From contig CAKRFN010000004.1 in the NCBI GenBank assembly GCA_934320655.1, positions 62,001 to 126,000 on the forward strand: 64,000 nt of DNA, given 5' to 3'. This DNA comes from an uncultured Eubacterium sp. (GTDB taxonomy: Bacteria > Bacillota > Clostridia > Lachnospirales > Lachnospiraceae). Both the position numbers and the translations under genes were made by a program. The notes under the pieces were generated by a model that made no database searches, was not told the origin of the DNA, and saw only the letters and a program-made list of their open reading frames with translations. Shown one piece after another: positions 36,827 through 46,208 of the stretch (within the stretch, counting starts at the first letter, position 1; each line of letters opens with the position of its first letter).

Positions 36827-38116
36827 ATGATCGACATCAAATTTTTACGTGAAAACCCCGATGTGGTAAAAGAAAATATCAAAAAGAAATTTCAGGATAA
36901 AAAGCTGCCGCTCGTCGATGAAGTGATCGAGTTGGATGCAAAATCCCGTGCGGCAAAGCAGGAAGCAGATGACCTGCGTGCCAAGAGAAATCAGTTGTCC
37001 AAGCAGATTGGTGGACTGATGAAGGAAGGAAAGAAGCAGGAAGCAGAAGCTGTAAAGGCACAGGTAGCTGAGTTTGCAGAGCGTCTGACCGAGCTTGAGG
37101 AGCAGGAAAAGACCTATGCAGAGCAGGTCACAAAGGATATGATGATGATCCCGAATATCATTGATCCTTCTGTACCGATCGGACCGGATGATTCCTGCAA
37201 TGTGGAGATCGAGAAGTTTGGTGAGCCGGTGGTTCCTGATTTTGAGATCCCTTACCATACAGACATTATGAACCGTTTTGACGGTATTGATCTCGATGCG
37301 GCAGGAAAGGTAGCCGGTAATGGTTTCTATTATCTGATGGGCGATATCGCGAGACTTCATTCTGCAGTGATCTCTTATGCGAGAGATTTCATGATCGACC
37401 GTGGATTTACCTATTGTGTACCGCCGTTTATGATCCGCAGCAATGTCGTGACCGGTGTAATGAGTTTCGAAGAGATGGATGCCATGATGTATAAGATCGA
37501 GGGCGAAGACTTGTATCTGATCGGTACATCTGAGCATTCCATGATTGGTAAATTCATCGATACGATCAACGAGGAGGAAAAACTTCCTTATACACTGACC
37601 AGCTATTCACCCTGTTTCCGTAAGGAGAAAGGTGCACACGGTATCGAGGAGCGTGGTGTCTATCGTATCCACCAGTTCGAGAAGCAGGAGATGATCGTTG
37701 TCTGCAAGCCTGAGGAGTCCAAGATGTGGTATGATAAGCTGTGGCAGAACACGGTAGACCTGTTCCGCAGTATGGATATCCCGGTTCGTACGCTCGAGTG
37801 CTGTTCCGGTGATCTGGCTGACCTGAAGGTGAAGTCCTGTGATGTAGAGGCATGGTCTCCCCGCCAGAAGAAGTATTTTGAGGTAGGAAGCTGTTCAAAC
37901 TTGGGAGATGCACAGGCAAGACGTTTGAAGATACGTGTGAAAGGTGCTGACGGCACAAAGTATTTCGCGCATACGTTGAATAATACGGTGGTTGCTCCGC
38001 CGCGTATGCTGATCGCATTTTTGGAGAATAATCTGAATGAGGACGGAAGCGTGAATATTCCGACAGTCCTGCAGCCGTATATGGGTGGCAAGACAAAGCT
38101 CACGCCGAAGCACTAA
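36827..38116 (+). CDS. serS: Seryl-tRNA synthetase
   Basis: A 429-residue class II synthetase. The N-terminal coiled-coil arm that grips the long variable arm of tRNA-Ser spans about residues 25-105 (Lys/Glu/Ala heptads). The catalytic core shows motif 1 around VISYARDFMIDRGFTYCVPP, motif 2 CFRKEKGAHGIEERGVYRIHQF and motif 3 NTVVAPPRMLIAFLENN. The serine-binding LYLIGTSEHS is present. It follows glyA by 28 bases, a pairing that links serine use in one-carbon metabolism and translation. No T-box precedes it. A strong terminator follows. Confidence 0.96.
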   Translation: MIDIKFLRENPDVVKENIKKKFQDKKLPLVDEVIELDAKSRAAKQEADDLRAKRNQLSKQIGGLMKEGKKQEAEAVKAQVAEFAERLTELEEQEKTYAEQVTKDMMMIPNIIDPSVPIGPDDSCNVEIEKFGEPVVPDFEIPYHTDIMNRFDGIDLDAAGKVAGNGFYYLMGDIARLHSAVISYARDFMIDRGFTYCVPPFMIRSNVVTGVMSFEEMDAMMYKIEGEDLYLIGTSEHSMIGKFIDTINEEEKLPYTLTSYSPCFRKEKGAHGIEERGVYRIHQFEKQEMIVVCKPEESKMWYDKLWQNTVDLFRSMDIPVRTLECCSGDLADLKVKSCDVEAWSPRQKKYFEVGSCSNLGDAQARRLKIRVKGADGTKYFAHTLNNTVVAPPRMLIAFLENNLNEDGSVNIPTVLQPYMGGKTKLTPKH

Positions 38117-38123
38117 TATTTGT

Positions 38124-38160
38124 TGCTGTAAGGGTCGTATTGACCCCTACAGCACTTTTT
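38124..38160 (+). terminator. Terminator of the glyA-serS operon
   Basis: The arms TGCTGTA and TACAGCA, with inner GGGTC/GACCC and a single-base internal loop (A31/C47), followed by CTTTTT. Confidence 0.9.
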
Positions 38161-38325
38161 ATGCGTGCGCATATGTGAGTTTGCCGGGTCAAATTATGAT
38201 TGCGCCCTCCTTGGCATGCTACTACCGCCAGTCTGTTATGCTCCCGGACAAATCACGCGGGGAGACACAGAATCCAAGCAAGATCAGCTTGGCTCTGCTG
38301 TCTGGGTATTGGCTACGGAGTGTCA

Positions 38326-38664
38326 TTTCCGCGTGAGTCCGTCGCATAAACGACTGACGATTAGCATCATGCCAAGTTCGGGCGCGGGTTACTGAATCTC
38401 GAGCTGTACCACAAAGACCGCATGATGTGATAATTAGTACGCATTCGTCCTTCAACATGCAATTCGCAATGTGGCAGGCGTAAAAAGTGCTGAGAGGTGG
38501 GCTGTGTTATAGCAATAATTATCAGTTTAATTCGCTGTATTTCTGCTAGCGGGTTAGCGTGTAGATTCGGTTATATTTTTACGGAGTAGAGAGCATTTCC
38601 GCGGGGAGCGGCGCAGCAACAGCGCATTTGGCAGGTCGTTTATGCGACCGGGTACACGCGGAAA
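38326..38664. repeat. Long-range inverted repeat pair
   Basis: TTTCCGCGTG-N5-GTCGCATAAACGAC at 38326-38354 recurs in inverted orientation as GTCGTTTATGCGAC-N6-CACGCGGAAA at 38635-38664. All 24 defined bases are exact. The 14-bp core also folds on itself (GTCG/CGAC). The arms enclose 280 bases. Confidence 0.85.
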
Positions 38665-38687
38665 GAGTATATGGCTATTCATAACGC

Positions 38688-38726
38688 GGCAGCAGAGAAA
38701 AGCTGGTTTTGCTTTTGCTCTGTGCC
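38688..38726. repeat. Imperfect hairpin
   Basis: GGCA-gCAGAGaAAAGC pairs with GCTTTtgCTCTG-TGCC around TGGTTTT; the flanks ACGC and TTCGCGT extend it with a bulge. There is no T-run. Confidence 0.7.
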
Positions 38727-38826
38727 GTTCGCGTGAATTCCCGAGGAGCATAACCGAATGGCAAAGTGCTGTTGCTGTGACGACTCCCTTATAGAAAGAT
38801 TTTTACAAAACTCCGAAGAATATAAC

Positions 38827-38855
38827 TTGAAATATGAGCGGGAATATACTACAAT
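38827..38855 (+). promoter_or_regulatory. Promoter of carA-carB
   Basis: TTGAAA (38827-38832), a 17-bp spacer and TACAAT (38850-38855). A transcript starting near 38862 would begin 5 bases before the left arm of the 19-bp inverted repeat. Confidence 0.7.
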
Positions 38856-38866
38856 TAAAAAAATTT

Positions 38867-39010
38867 TGAATTTTTCAGAGCCAAGGTAATTTACACATAA
38901 AATCCAGAGCCAAGCTTGCTTGAGCGCATGGATTTTTGTGGAAATTTCTTTGGCGAGAAGCCCAAGTGAGGAAAAGCGTAGCTTTTTCGAGCTTGGCTCT
39001 GAAAAATTCA
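38867..39010 (+). repeat. 144-bp element with perfect 19-bp inverted ends, in the carA leader
   Basis: The left arm TGAATTTTTCAGAGCCAAG (38867-38885) and its exact complement (38992-39010) enclose 106 bases. Inside are a second copy of CAGAGCCAAG (38905-38914), the hairpin AAAATCCA...TGGATTTT (38899-38937) and the hairpin GAAAAGC-gta-GCTTTTTC. It ends 26 bases before the carA ATG. Two readings fit: a MITE-like insertion, or a cis-regulatory leader RNA with competing structures. No target-site duplication is obvious. Confidence 0.8.
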
Positions 39011-39035
39011 CATGAAATATGAAAGGACGAAAAAC

Positions 39036-40109
39036 ATGAAGGCTTTTCTCATACTTGAAGATGGACACGTTTTTACCGGTACCAGCATCGGCTCCGGAAA
39101 AGAAGTAATCAGCGAGATCGTGTTCAATACATCCATGACAGGCTATCTGGAGGTATTGACAGACCCTTCCTATGCAGGACAGGCAGTAACGATGACTTAT
39201 CCGCTGATCGGAAATTATGGTATCAATTTCAGTGATATGGAGTCAAAAAAACCGTGGGTAAAAGGATTTATCGTGCGGGAATTATCCAGAACAGCCAGCA
39301 ATTTCCGTTGTGAGGGAAGCATTCAGAACTTTTTGGAAAAACATGATATACCGGGTATCGCGGGCATCGACACGCGTGCGCTGACCAAGCTGCTGCGCGA
39401 AAAGGGCACGATGAACGGCATGATTACAACAAATGAAAACTACAATCTGGACGAGATCCTTCCGCAGTTAGCCGCCTACGAGGTCGGCAATGTCGTCGAT
39501 GAGGTGACATGCAGCGAGCCCACCACATTAAAGGGTAACGGCAAAAAAGTCGCCCTGCTGGATTTCGGTGCAAAAAACAATATTGCACGTTCCTTAAACA
39601 AGCGCGGCTGTGAGGTGACGATCTATCCGGCACACACGAGCGCGGAGGAAATTCTGGCAGCAAAACCGGACGGCATCATGCTCTCGAACGGCCCAGGAGA
39701 TCCGAAAAGCTGCACACAGATCATTGCGGAGATCAAAAAGCTTTACGATTCCGAAGTGCCGATCTTTGCGATCTGTCTCGGACACCAGCTCATGGCACTT
39801 GCGACAGGTGCGGACACACATAAATTAAAATACGGACACCGCGGCGGCAACCATCCGGTCAAGGATCTTAGCACCGGGCGCGTCTATATATCCTCACAGA
39901 ACCACGGCTATGTGGTAGATACGGATACACTTGATCCGGCGGTAGCGAAACCGGCGTTTGTCAATGTCAACGACGGCACGAACGAGGGACTGGAATACAT
40001 CGGAAAACAGATTTTTACCGTGCAGTTCCATCCGGAGGCATGTCCGGGACCGCAGGACAGCGCATATTTATTTGACAGATTTATCGATATGATGGGAGGG
40101 GAGCAGTAA
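39036..40109 (+). CDS. carA: Carbamoyl-phosphate synthase small subunit
   Basis: A 357-residue glutaminase subunit feeding ammonia to CarB. The start at 39036 has AAAGGA 10 bases upstream; an ATG at 39012 lies before it. The N-terminal CPSase domain begins KAFLILEDGHVFTGTSIG. The class I glutamine amidotransferase domain has Cys247 (AICLGHQLMA) and the triad His332/Glu334 (VQFHPEACPGP). The stop overlaps the carB ATG by one base (TAATG), so the subunits are translationally coupled. Control may lie in the 170-base leader with the palindromic element. Confidence 0.96.
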   Translation: MKAFLILEDGHVFTGTSIGSGKEVISEIVFNTSMTGYLEVLTDPSYAGQAVTMTYPLIGNYGINFSDMESKKPWVKGFIVRELSRTASNFRCEGSIQNFLEKHDIPGIAGIDTRALTKLLREKGTMNGMITTNENYNLDEILPQLAAYEVGNVVDEVTCSEPTTLKGNGKKVALLDFGAKNNIARSLNKRGCEVTIYPAHTSAEEILAAKPDGIMLSNGPGDPKSCTQIIAEIKKLYDSEVPIFAICLGHQLMALATGADTHKLKYGHRGGNHPVKDLSTGRVYISSQNHGYVVDTDTLDPAVAKPAFVNVNDGTNEGLEYIGKQIFTVQFHPEACPGPQDSAYLFDRFIDMMGGEQ

Positions 40110-43100
40110 TGCCGAAGAATAAAGATATAAAAAAGGTACTTGTGATCGGCTCCGGCCCTATCGTCATCGGACAGGCTGCCGAGTTTGACTATGCAGGAAC
40201 ACAGGCATGTCGTTCGCTGAAGGAGGAGGGTATCGAGGTATGCCTCGTCAACTCCAATCCGGCAACGATCATGACCGATAAAAATATTGCGGATGAGGTC
40301 TATATCGAGCCGCTGACCGCAAAAGTGCTGGAACAGATTATTTTAAAAGAAAAACCGGACAGCGTCTTGCCGACACTTGGTGGACAGGCAGGTCTGAACC
40401 TTGGTATGGAGCTCGCGGAGAGCGGATTTCTCGCAGAGCACGGCGTGCGTCTGATCGGAACGACTGCTGAGACGATCAAAAAGGCAGAGGATCGTCAGGA
40501 ATTTAAAGATACAATGGAAAAGATCGGTGAGCCGGTAGCGGCTTCACTCGTCGTAGAGACCGTGGATGACGGTATCAAATTCACAAATACGATCGGTTAT
40601 CCGGTCGTGCTGCGTCCTGCCTACACACTGGGCGGCAGCGGCGGCGGAATCGCGCACAATGAGACCGAGCTGATCGAGATTTTATCCAACGGACTGCGTT
40701 TGAGCCGTGTCGGACAGGTGCTCGTGGAGCGCTGCATCGCAGGCTGGAAGGAGATCGAGTATGAGGTGATGCGCGATGCTGCGGGCAACTGCATCACGGT
40801 TTGTAATATGGAAAACATCGATCCGGTCGGTGTGCATACCGGCGATTCGATCGTCGTTGCGCCTTCACAGACGCTCGGCGACAAGGAGTACCAGATGCTG
40901 CGTACTTCTGCATTAAATATCATTACCGAATTAAATATCACCGGCGGTTGTAACGTACAGTATGCATTAAAGCCGGATTCATTTGAATACTGTGTCATCG
41001 AGGTCAATCCGCGTGTGAGCCGTTCTTCCGCGCTGGCTAGTAAGGCGACCGGTTATCCGATCGCAAAGGTCGCTGCGAAGATCGCACTCGGCTATACACT
41101 CGATGAGATCAAAAATGCGATTACCGGCAAGACGTATGCGAGCTTTGAGCCGATGCTTGATTACTGCGTGGTCAAGATCCCCCGTCTGCCGTTCGATAAA
41201 TTTATCACCGCAAAGCATACGCTGACCACACAGATGAAGGCGACCGGAGAGGTCATGAGCATCTGCAACAACTTCGAGGGTGCACTGATGAAAGCCATCC
41301 GTTCGCTGGAGCAGCATGTAGACTGCCTGCAATCCTATGATTTTTCTGCGCTTTCCGAGCAGGAGCTGATCGAGCGCATGAAGATCGTGGATGACCGCCG
41401 GATCTATATTATTGCCGAGGCGATCCGCAAGGGCATTAACTATAAGACGATCCATGATATTACACAGATCGACGAGTGGTTTATCGATAAAATTGCGATT
41501 CTCGTAGAGATGGAGCAGCGCTTAACGAAAGAGGAACTGACGACGGAATTGCTCGCAGAGGCAAAGCGCATCGAGTTTCCGGATAACGTGATTGCACGTC
41601 TGACCGGAAAGAGCGAGGCAGAGATCAAAAAGCTGCGCTATGACAACGGCATTTGTGCGGCATTTAAAATGGTAGATACGTGTGCGGCAGAGTTCGCGGC
41701 AGAGACACCGTATTATTATTCGGTATTCGGCAGCGAGGATGAGGCTGCGGCAAACAGCGCCGGTGAAAAGCGTAAAAAAGTATTGGTACTCGGTTCAGGA
41801 CCGATCCGTATCGGACAGGGTGTGGAGTTCGACTATTGTAGTGTCCATGCGACATGGGCATTTGCAAAGGCGGGCTACGAGACAATCATTATCAACAACA
41901 ACCCAGAGACTGTATCGACAGATTTCGACATCGCGGATAAGCTGTACTTCGAGCCGCTGACACCGGAGGATGTAGAAAACGTCGTAAATATCGAGAAACC
42001 CGACGGTGCGGTTGTACAGTTCGGCGGACAGACGGCGATCAAGCTGACCGAGAGCCTGCAGAAGATGGGCGTGCCGATCCTCGGTACAGCACCGGAGGAT
42101 GTCGATGCCGCAGAGGATCGTGAGTTGTTTGACCAGATTTTACAGGAGACGGAGATACCCAGAGCAGCCGGAGGAACGGTATTCACCGCAGAGGAGGCGA
42201 AAAAGGTCGCAAACGAGCTCGGTTATCCGGTACTTGTGCGCCCTTCCTACGTCCTTGGTGGACAGGGCATGCAGATCGCGTATACGGATGAGGAGATCGA
42301 AGAATTTATGGAGATCATCAACCGGATCGAGCAGGATCACCCGATTCTCGTCGATAAATACCTGATGGGTAAGGAGCTGGAGGTCGATGCGGTCTGTGAC
42401 GGAACGGATATTCTGATTCCGGGTATCATGGAGCATATCGAGCGTACCGGTGTCCATTCCGGCGACAGTATTTCCGTCTATCCTGCACCGACCGTCAGCG
42501 ATGAGGTCAAGGAGACGATCGCTGAGTATTCGCGCAGACTGGCAAAAGCGCTGCATGTGCGCGGACTGATCAACATCCAGTTTATCGCCGTCGGCAACGA
42601 AGTATACGTGATCGAGGTCAATCCGAGATCCTCACGTACCGTGCCGTATATCAGTAAGGTGACGGGCATTCCGATCGTTGATCTGGCAACTGAGGTGATT
42701 TTAGGTAAAAAGATCCGTGATCTCGGCTATGAGCCGGGTCTGCAGCCCGCAGCCGACTATTTTGCGATCAAGATGCCGGTATTCTCCTTCGAGAAGATCC
42801 GCGGTGCAGAGATCTCACTCGGACCGGAGATGAAGTCGACCGGAGAGTGTTTAGGAATTGCCAAGAGCTTTGATGAGGCGCTCTATAAGGCATTCCTCGG
42901 CGCAGGCGTGGAGCTGCCGAAACATAAACAGATGATTATTACAGTCAAACGGGCAGACCAGCCCGAGGCTGCCGAGGTTGCCAAGCGTTTTGAGGCACTC
43001 GGATATAAGATCTATGCGACGCGACACACGGCAGAATATCTGCAAAATGAGGGTGTCAAGGCGCGTAAGGTCAACAAGCTTCATCAGGAGTCTCCGACAG

Positions 43101-43315
43101 TCATGGATCTGTTGCTCGGACATAAGATCGATCTGGTCATCAACACACCGACACAGGGACGCGACAAGAGCCGTGACGGATTTTTGATCCGCCGTACCGC
43201 GATCGAGACGGGTGTCAATGTCATCACCTCACTCGATACCGCGAATGCACTCGCAAGCTCCCTCGAGGCAGGTGCAAAGGAGCTGACCGTCGTAGACATC
43301 GCAACGTTAGACTAG
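40109..43315 (+). CDS. carB: Carbamoyl-phosphate synthase large subunit (copy 1, with carA)
   Basis: A 1068-residue synthase with two duplicated ATP-grasp halves. The first half starts KVLVIGSGPIVIGQAAEFDYAGTQAC and has LRPAYTLGGSGGGIA; the second starts KKVLVLGSGPIRIGQGVEFDYC and has VRPSYVLGGQGMQIA. The C-terminal MGS-like allosteric domain (about 930-1068) ends with INTPTQGRDKSRDGFLIRRTAIE. All expected catalytic segments are present. It differs clearly from the second large-subunit gene at 47035-50259. The next gene, a histidine kinase, begins 7 bases after its stop. Confidence 0.96.
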   Translation: MPKNKDIKKVLVIGSGPIVIGQAAEFDYAGTQACRSLKEEGIEVCLVNSNPATIMTDKNIADEVYIEPLTAKVLEQIILKEKPDSVLPTLGGQAGLNLGMELAESGFLAEHGVRLIGTTAETIKKAEDRQEFKDTMEKIGEPVAASLVVETVDDGIKFTNTIGYPVVLRPAYTLGGSGGGIAHNETELIEILSNGLRLSRVGQVLVERCIAGWKEIEYEVMRDAAGNCITVCNMENIDPVGVHTGDSIVVAPSQTLGDKEYQMLRTSALNIITELNITGGCNVQYALKPDSFEYCVIEVNPRVSRSSALASKATGYPIAKVAAKIALGYTLDEIKNAITGKTYASFEPMLDYCVVKIPRLPFDKFITAKHTLTTQMKATGEVMSICNNFEGALMKAIRSLEQHVDCLQSYDFSALSEQELIERMKIVDDRRIYIIAEAIRKGINYKTIHDITQIDEWFIDKIAILVEMEQRLTKEELTTELLAEAKRIEFPDNVIARLTGKSEAEIKKLRYDNGICAAFKMVDTCAAEFAAETPYYYSVFGSEDEAAANSAGEKRKKVLVLGSGPIRIGQGVEFDYCSVHATWAFAKAGYETIIINNNPETVSTDFDIADKLYFEPLTPEDVENVVNIEKPDGAVVQFGGQTAIKLTESLQKMGVPILGTAPEDVDAAEDRELFDQILQETEIPRAAGGTVFTAEEAKKVANELGYPVLVRPSYVLGGQGMQIAYTDEEIEEFMEIINRIEQDHPILVDKYLMGKELEVDAVCDGTDILIPGIMEHIERTGVHSGDSISVYPAPTVSDEVKETIAEYSRRLAKALHVRGLINIQFIAVGNEVYVIEVNPRSSRTVPYISKVTGIPIVDLATEVILGKKIRDLGYEPGLQPAADYFAIKMPVFSFEKIRGAEISLGPEMKSTGECLGIAKSFDEALYKAFLGAGVELPKHKQMIITVKRADQPEAAEVAKRFEALGYKIYATRHTAEYLQNEGVKARKVNKLHQESPTVMDLLLGHKIDLVINTPTQGRDKSRDGFLIRRTAIETGVNVITSLDTANALASSLEAGAKELTVVDIATLD

Positions 43316-43322
43316 GAGAGTT

Positions 43323-46178
43323 ATGTTATCTTTATTTATAGGGATACAGTATCTTGGAATTATAATTATTTTCGCTCAGGTGATGGTTCTGTTATTTTAC
43401 AGACCATCCTACCTGCAGCGGATGCTGCTCGTCGTTGAGCTCGCCACATTGGTCAATCATGTCGGCTGTCTGTTAATGATGCAGGCGACAACGGCTGAGA
43501 CTGCGCTCATGGCAGTCAAATTCTCGTATATCGGTAAACCGTATATTCTGTTGGCAATCTTTTTATTCCTGTTACAATTTTATAGGGTAGGTATCCCATG
43601 GGCAGTCAAATGTGCACTGTGTATGTTCCATGTGCTCGTCAGCCTGCTTGTTCTGACCTGTGAAAAACAGTCCTTATTTTATAGCAGCATGGAATTTGTC
43701 CACGAGGGCTATTATCCGCATCTGGTGTTTGAACACGGGCCGGTTTACATACTGAATACGGTACTGATTTGCGTATATTTCCTGATCGGTCTGGTTTTAA
43801 GCATTGTGAAGTACAAGACGATGCGCACACGTGATGAGCAACGGTGTGCGTTCTGTCTCGATGGCATTCTCCTGGTGGGTGCGGTCGGGCTGTTTGCCTA
43901 TTTTACCGGAAAAACCGGAGGCTATGACACGACACTGCCGGCGTATCTGATCGGAAATATTCTGCTTCATATCTGTGTGATCAAATACAATATGCTGGAC
44001 GCGCTGGAGGTGGCGAAGGACATCATTGCGGAGGAGATCGCACAGGGCGTTCTTGTCACAACACCGGATGATAAGATCATATTTGAAAACAGCCAGTTAA
44101 AGCAGATTTTTTCTGAGGACGGTGCATACGATCCGGAGCAGGCAAAACAGATGTTACAGCAGTATGCAGGGCTCGACGGCAGCTTTAGTATCGGAAAGCA
44201 TGTGTACGAGGTGCAGAAAAAGAGGATTCAAAAGCGCGGTATTGAATACGGGCAGATGTACGTCGTGAATGACATGACAGAAAATTATAATCATGCGGTG
44301 GAACTGGAGCACCAGATGGTCATTGCGGAGATGGCAAACCGCGCGAAGTCGGATTTCCTTGCAAGGATGTCCCACGAGATCCGCACGCCGATTAACGCGA
44401 TTACAGGCATGAACGAAATGATTCTGCGCGAGAGCCATGAAAAGGATGTAAAAAAATATGCCATGAACATCAAATCGGCGGCAGGCACGCTGCTGAGTCT
44501 GATCAATGACATTTTAGACTCGTCCAAGATCGAATCGGGCAAGCTGGAAATCATACCGATGGAATATGAGCTGGACAGCCTGTTGAATGATGTAATCAAC
44601 GCCGTTTATTTAAAAACGGTGGATAAAGGGCTGAAATTGATCATAGATGTGGATAAGAGCATTCCAAACCATCTGTACGGGGATGATGTGCGGGTGCGCC
44701 AGATATTGATCAATCTGTTGAATAATGCGGTCAAATACACGGAAACGGGTACGATCTGGTTCACCGTAGCCAACCGGAGTGATGATGCGCGGACACTGCT
44801 GTATTTTGAGGTAAAAGATACCGGTATCGGCATCAAAAAAGAAGATCTGCCAAAGCTGTGCGAGGCGTTTGAGCGGATCGAGGTGTCCAGAAACCGGAAT
44901 ATCGAGGGAACCGGACTCGGCATGAGCATTGTCAGCGATCTGCTGCACCTGATGCATACGCATTTGCAGGTGCAGAGTACATACGGAGTCGGCAGTACGT
45001 TTTCTTTTGAGCTGGAACAGCGTGCGATGGCAGCGGAGCAGATCGGCAATTATGAGGAACGGATCAGCCAGATGCATCAAAACACTGCCTATGAATGCCG
45101 GTTCACGGCGCCGCGCGCCAAGCTGCTGCTTGTGGATGACAATGATGTGAACCGGGAGGTATTTTGCGGCCTGCTCAAGCAGACGCGTGTGCAGATCGTA
45201 GATGTGGCTTCCGGAGCGCAATGTCTGGAGGAGGCGGCAAAGCAGCATTTTGATCTGATTTTCCTTGATCATATGATGCCGGATATGGACGGTATAGAAA
45301 CCCTGCACCGTCTCAGACAGATCGAACATTGTCCGTGCGCGGATACGCCGGTTGTCGCGCTGACTGCGAACGCTGTCACGGGTGCAAAAGAGCGGTATCT
45401 GGAGGCGGGATTTGATGCGTATTTGTCCAAACCGATTGTTTCCGAGAAACTGGAAAGCATGATCGCGGAGCTGCTTCCGGAGGATCTGATCGAGCCGTAT
45501 AGCGGTGAGGATGCTACGACCGATATACAGAGGCAGACGCAGGAGCCCGTAGCGAGGGAGAAACTGCCGCAGATTGGGCAGCTTGACTGGAATTATGCAC
45601 ATATCTATGTGAAGGATGACCACCTGCTGGCAGTCACGCTGAAAAATGTCTATCGGGCGTTACCGTCTGACCGGAGAGAATTGACGAAATTGCAGGCAAA
45701 CATATATAATAGTGAAGAAGGGATGGCGGCATACCGTATCAAGGTACATGCGATGAAAAGCACGACTGCATCTGCCGGGGCAGTGATGATCTCACAGCTT
45801 GCAAAGCTGCTGGAGCAGAAAGCAATAGCAGGGGATGAGCGTGCGATCGGACAGATACATCCGGTCTTTATGGAGCAGCTGGAGGAGCTTGAGCGCGCAT
45901 TGGATGACTATTATATGGATATGCGGGATGAGGAATCACCTGCCGCTTCAAATACCACAAGAGAAGAAAACGGAGATCATTTGAGGGAATTGATACAGGC
46001 GCTCGATACATATGATTATGACGGGGCGGAACGTCTGCTGGAAGCTCTGGAGGCATATGATGGCGGCGAGGAGTGGAAACAGTTGTTGGAAAAGCTGAAG
46101 GAGCAGGAGTTTGGGCTTCAGTATGACCAATGTGCACAGACAGCACAGCAGATGCTAGAGATCGTTTCCCAACCCTGA
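43323..46178 (+). CDS. Hybrid sensor histidine kinase with 7TM sensor, receiver and HPt domains
   Basis: A 951-residue membrane phosphorelay protein. Residues about 1-235 form seven membrane helices of the His-kinase N-terminal 7TM type, followed by a PAS-like linker (IAQGVLVTTPDDKIIFENSQLKQIF). The HisKA box has His351 (MSHEIRTPINAI). The HATPase domain shows NLLNNAVKYT, DTGIGI and GTGLGMSIV. The receiver has Asp649 (FDLIFLDHMMPDMDG). The C-terminal HPt domain carries His809 (KVHAMKSTTASAGA). All relay residues are intact. It lies 7 bases after carB behind GGAGAG, in an odd operon with pyrimidine/arginine genes. No DNA-binding partner is adjacent; the receiver protein downstream is the likely partner. 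Confidence 0.9.
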   Translation: MLSLFIGIQYLGIIIIFAQVMVLLFYRPSYLQRMLLVVELATLVNHVGCLLMMQATTAETALMAVKFSYIGKPYILLAIFLFLLQFYRVGIPWAVKCALCMFHVLVSLLVLTCEKQSLFYSSMEFVHEGYYPHLVFEHGPVYILNTVLICVYFLIGLVLSIVKYKTMRTRDEQRCAFCLDGILLVGAVGLFAYFTGKTGGYDTTLPAYLIGNILLHICVIKYNMLDALEVAKDIIAEEIAQGVLVTTPDDKIIFENSQLKQIFSEDGAYDPEQAKQMLQQYAGLDGSFSIGKHVYEVQKKRIQKRGIEYGQMYVVNDMTENYNHAVELEHQMVIAEMANRAKSDFLARMSHEIRTPINAITGMNEMILRESHEKDVKKYAMNIKSAAGTLLSLINDILDSSKIESGKLEIIPMEYELDSLLNDVINAVYLKTVDKGLKLIIDVDKSIPNHLYGDDVRVRQILINLLNNAVKYTETGTIWFTVANRSDDARTLLYFEVKDTGIGIKKEDLPKLCEAFERIEVSRNRNIEGTGLGMSIVSDLLHLMHTHLQVQSTYGVGSTFSFELEQRAMAAEQIGNYEERISQMHQNTAYECRFTAPRAKLLLVDDNDVNREVFCGLLKQTRVQIVDVASGAQCLEEAAKQHFDLIFLDHMMPDMDGIETLHRLRQIEHCPCADTPVVALTANAVTGAKERYLEAGFDAYLSKPIVSEKLESMIAELLPEDLIEPYSGEDATTDIQRQTQEPVAREKLPQIGQLDWNYAHIYVKDDHLLAVTLKNVYRALPSDRRELTKLQANIYNSEEGMAAYRIKVHAMKSTTASAGAVMISQLAKLLEQKAIAGDERAIGQIHPVFMEQLEELERALDDYYMDMRDEESPAASNTTREENGDHLRELIQALDTYDYDGAERLLEALEAYDGGEEWKQLLEKLKEQEFGLQYDQCAQTAQQMLEIVSQP

Positions 46179-46208
46179 TTATGATGTGAGTGCGGAGTGT
46201 AGATCGTT

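Larger units (their letters stand above)
38161..38826. other. Gene-free palindrome-rich stretch upstream of carA
   Basis: About 670 bases with no credible gene on either strand: short frames lack ribosome sites and family patterns. It holds several hairpins and repeated words. GCTTGGCTCTG at 38287-38297 occurs again inside the element at 38867-39010. The composition differs from coding DNA. It could be a decayed mobile element, a recurrent intergenic repeat, or an unknown structured RNA. A genome-wide copy count would decide. Confidence 0.6.

Noticed and set aside
38899..38937. PyrR-binding attenuator before carA
   Set aside because: AATCCAGAG resembles part of the PyrR consensus, but the conserved GAGGYU part is missing and the context is an inverted repeat; not enough to call.
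38679..39068. 129-codon minus-strand open frame across the carA leader
   Set aside because: It covers the inverted-repeat element and the carA promoter, has no ribosome site and no family pattern; it is most likely a by-product of the repeats.
44610..45623. 337-codon minus-strand frame inside the hybrid kinase gene
   Set aside because: It lies wholly opposite the HisKA-HATPase-receiver coding region, which is certain; the frame shows no start signal or recognisable domain.
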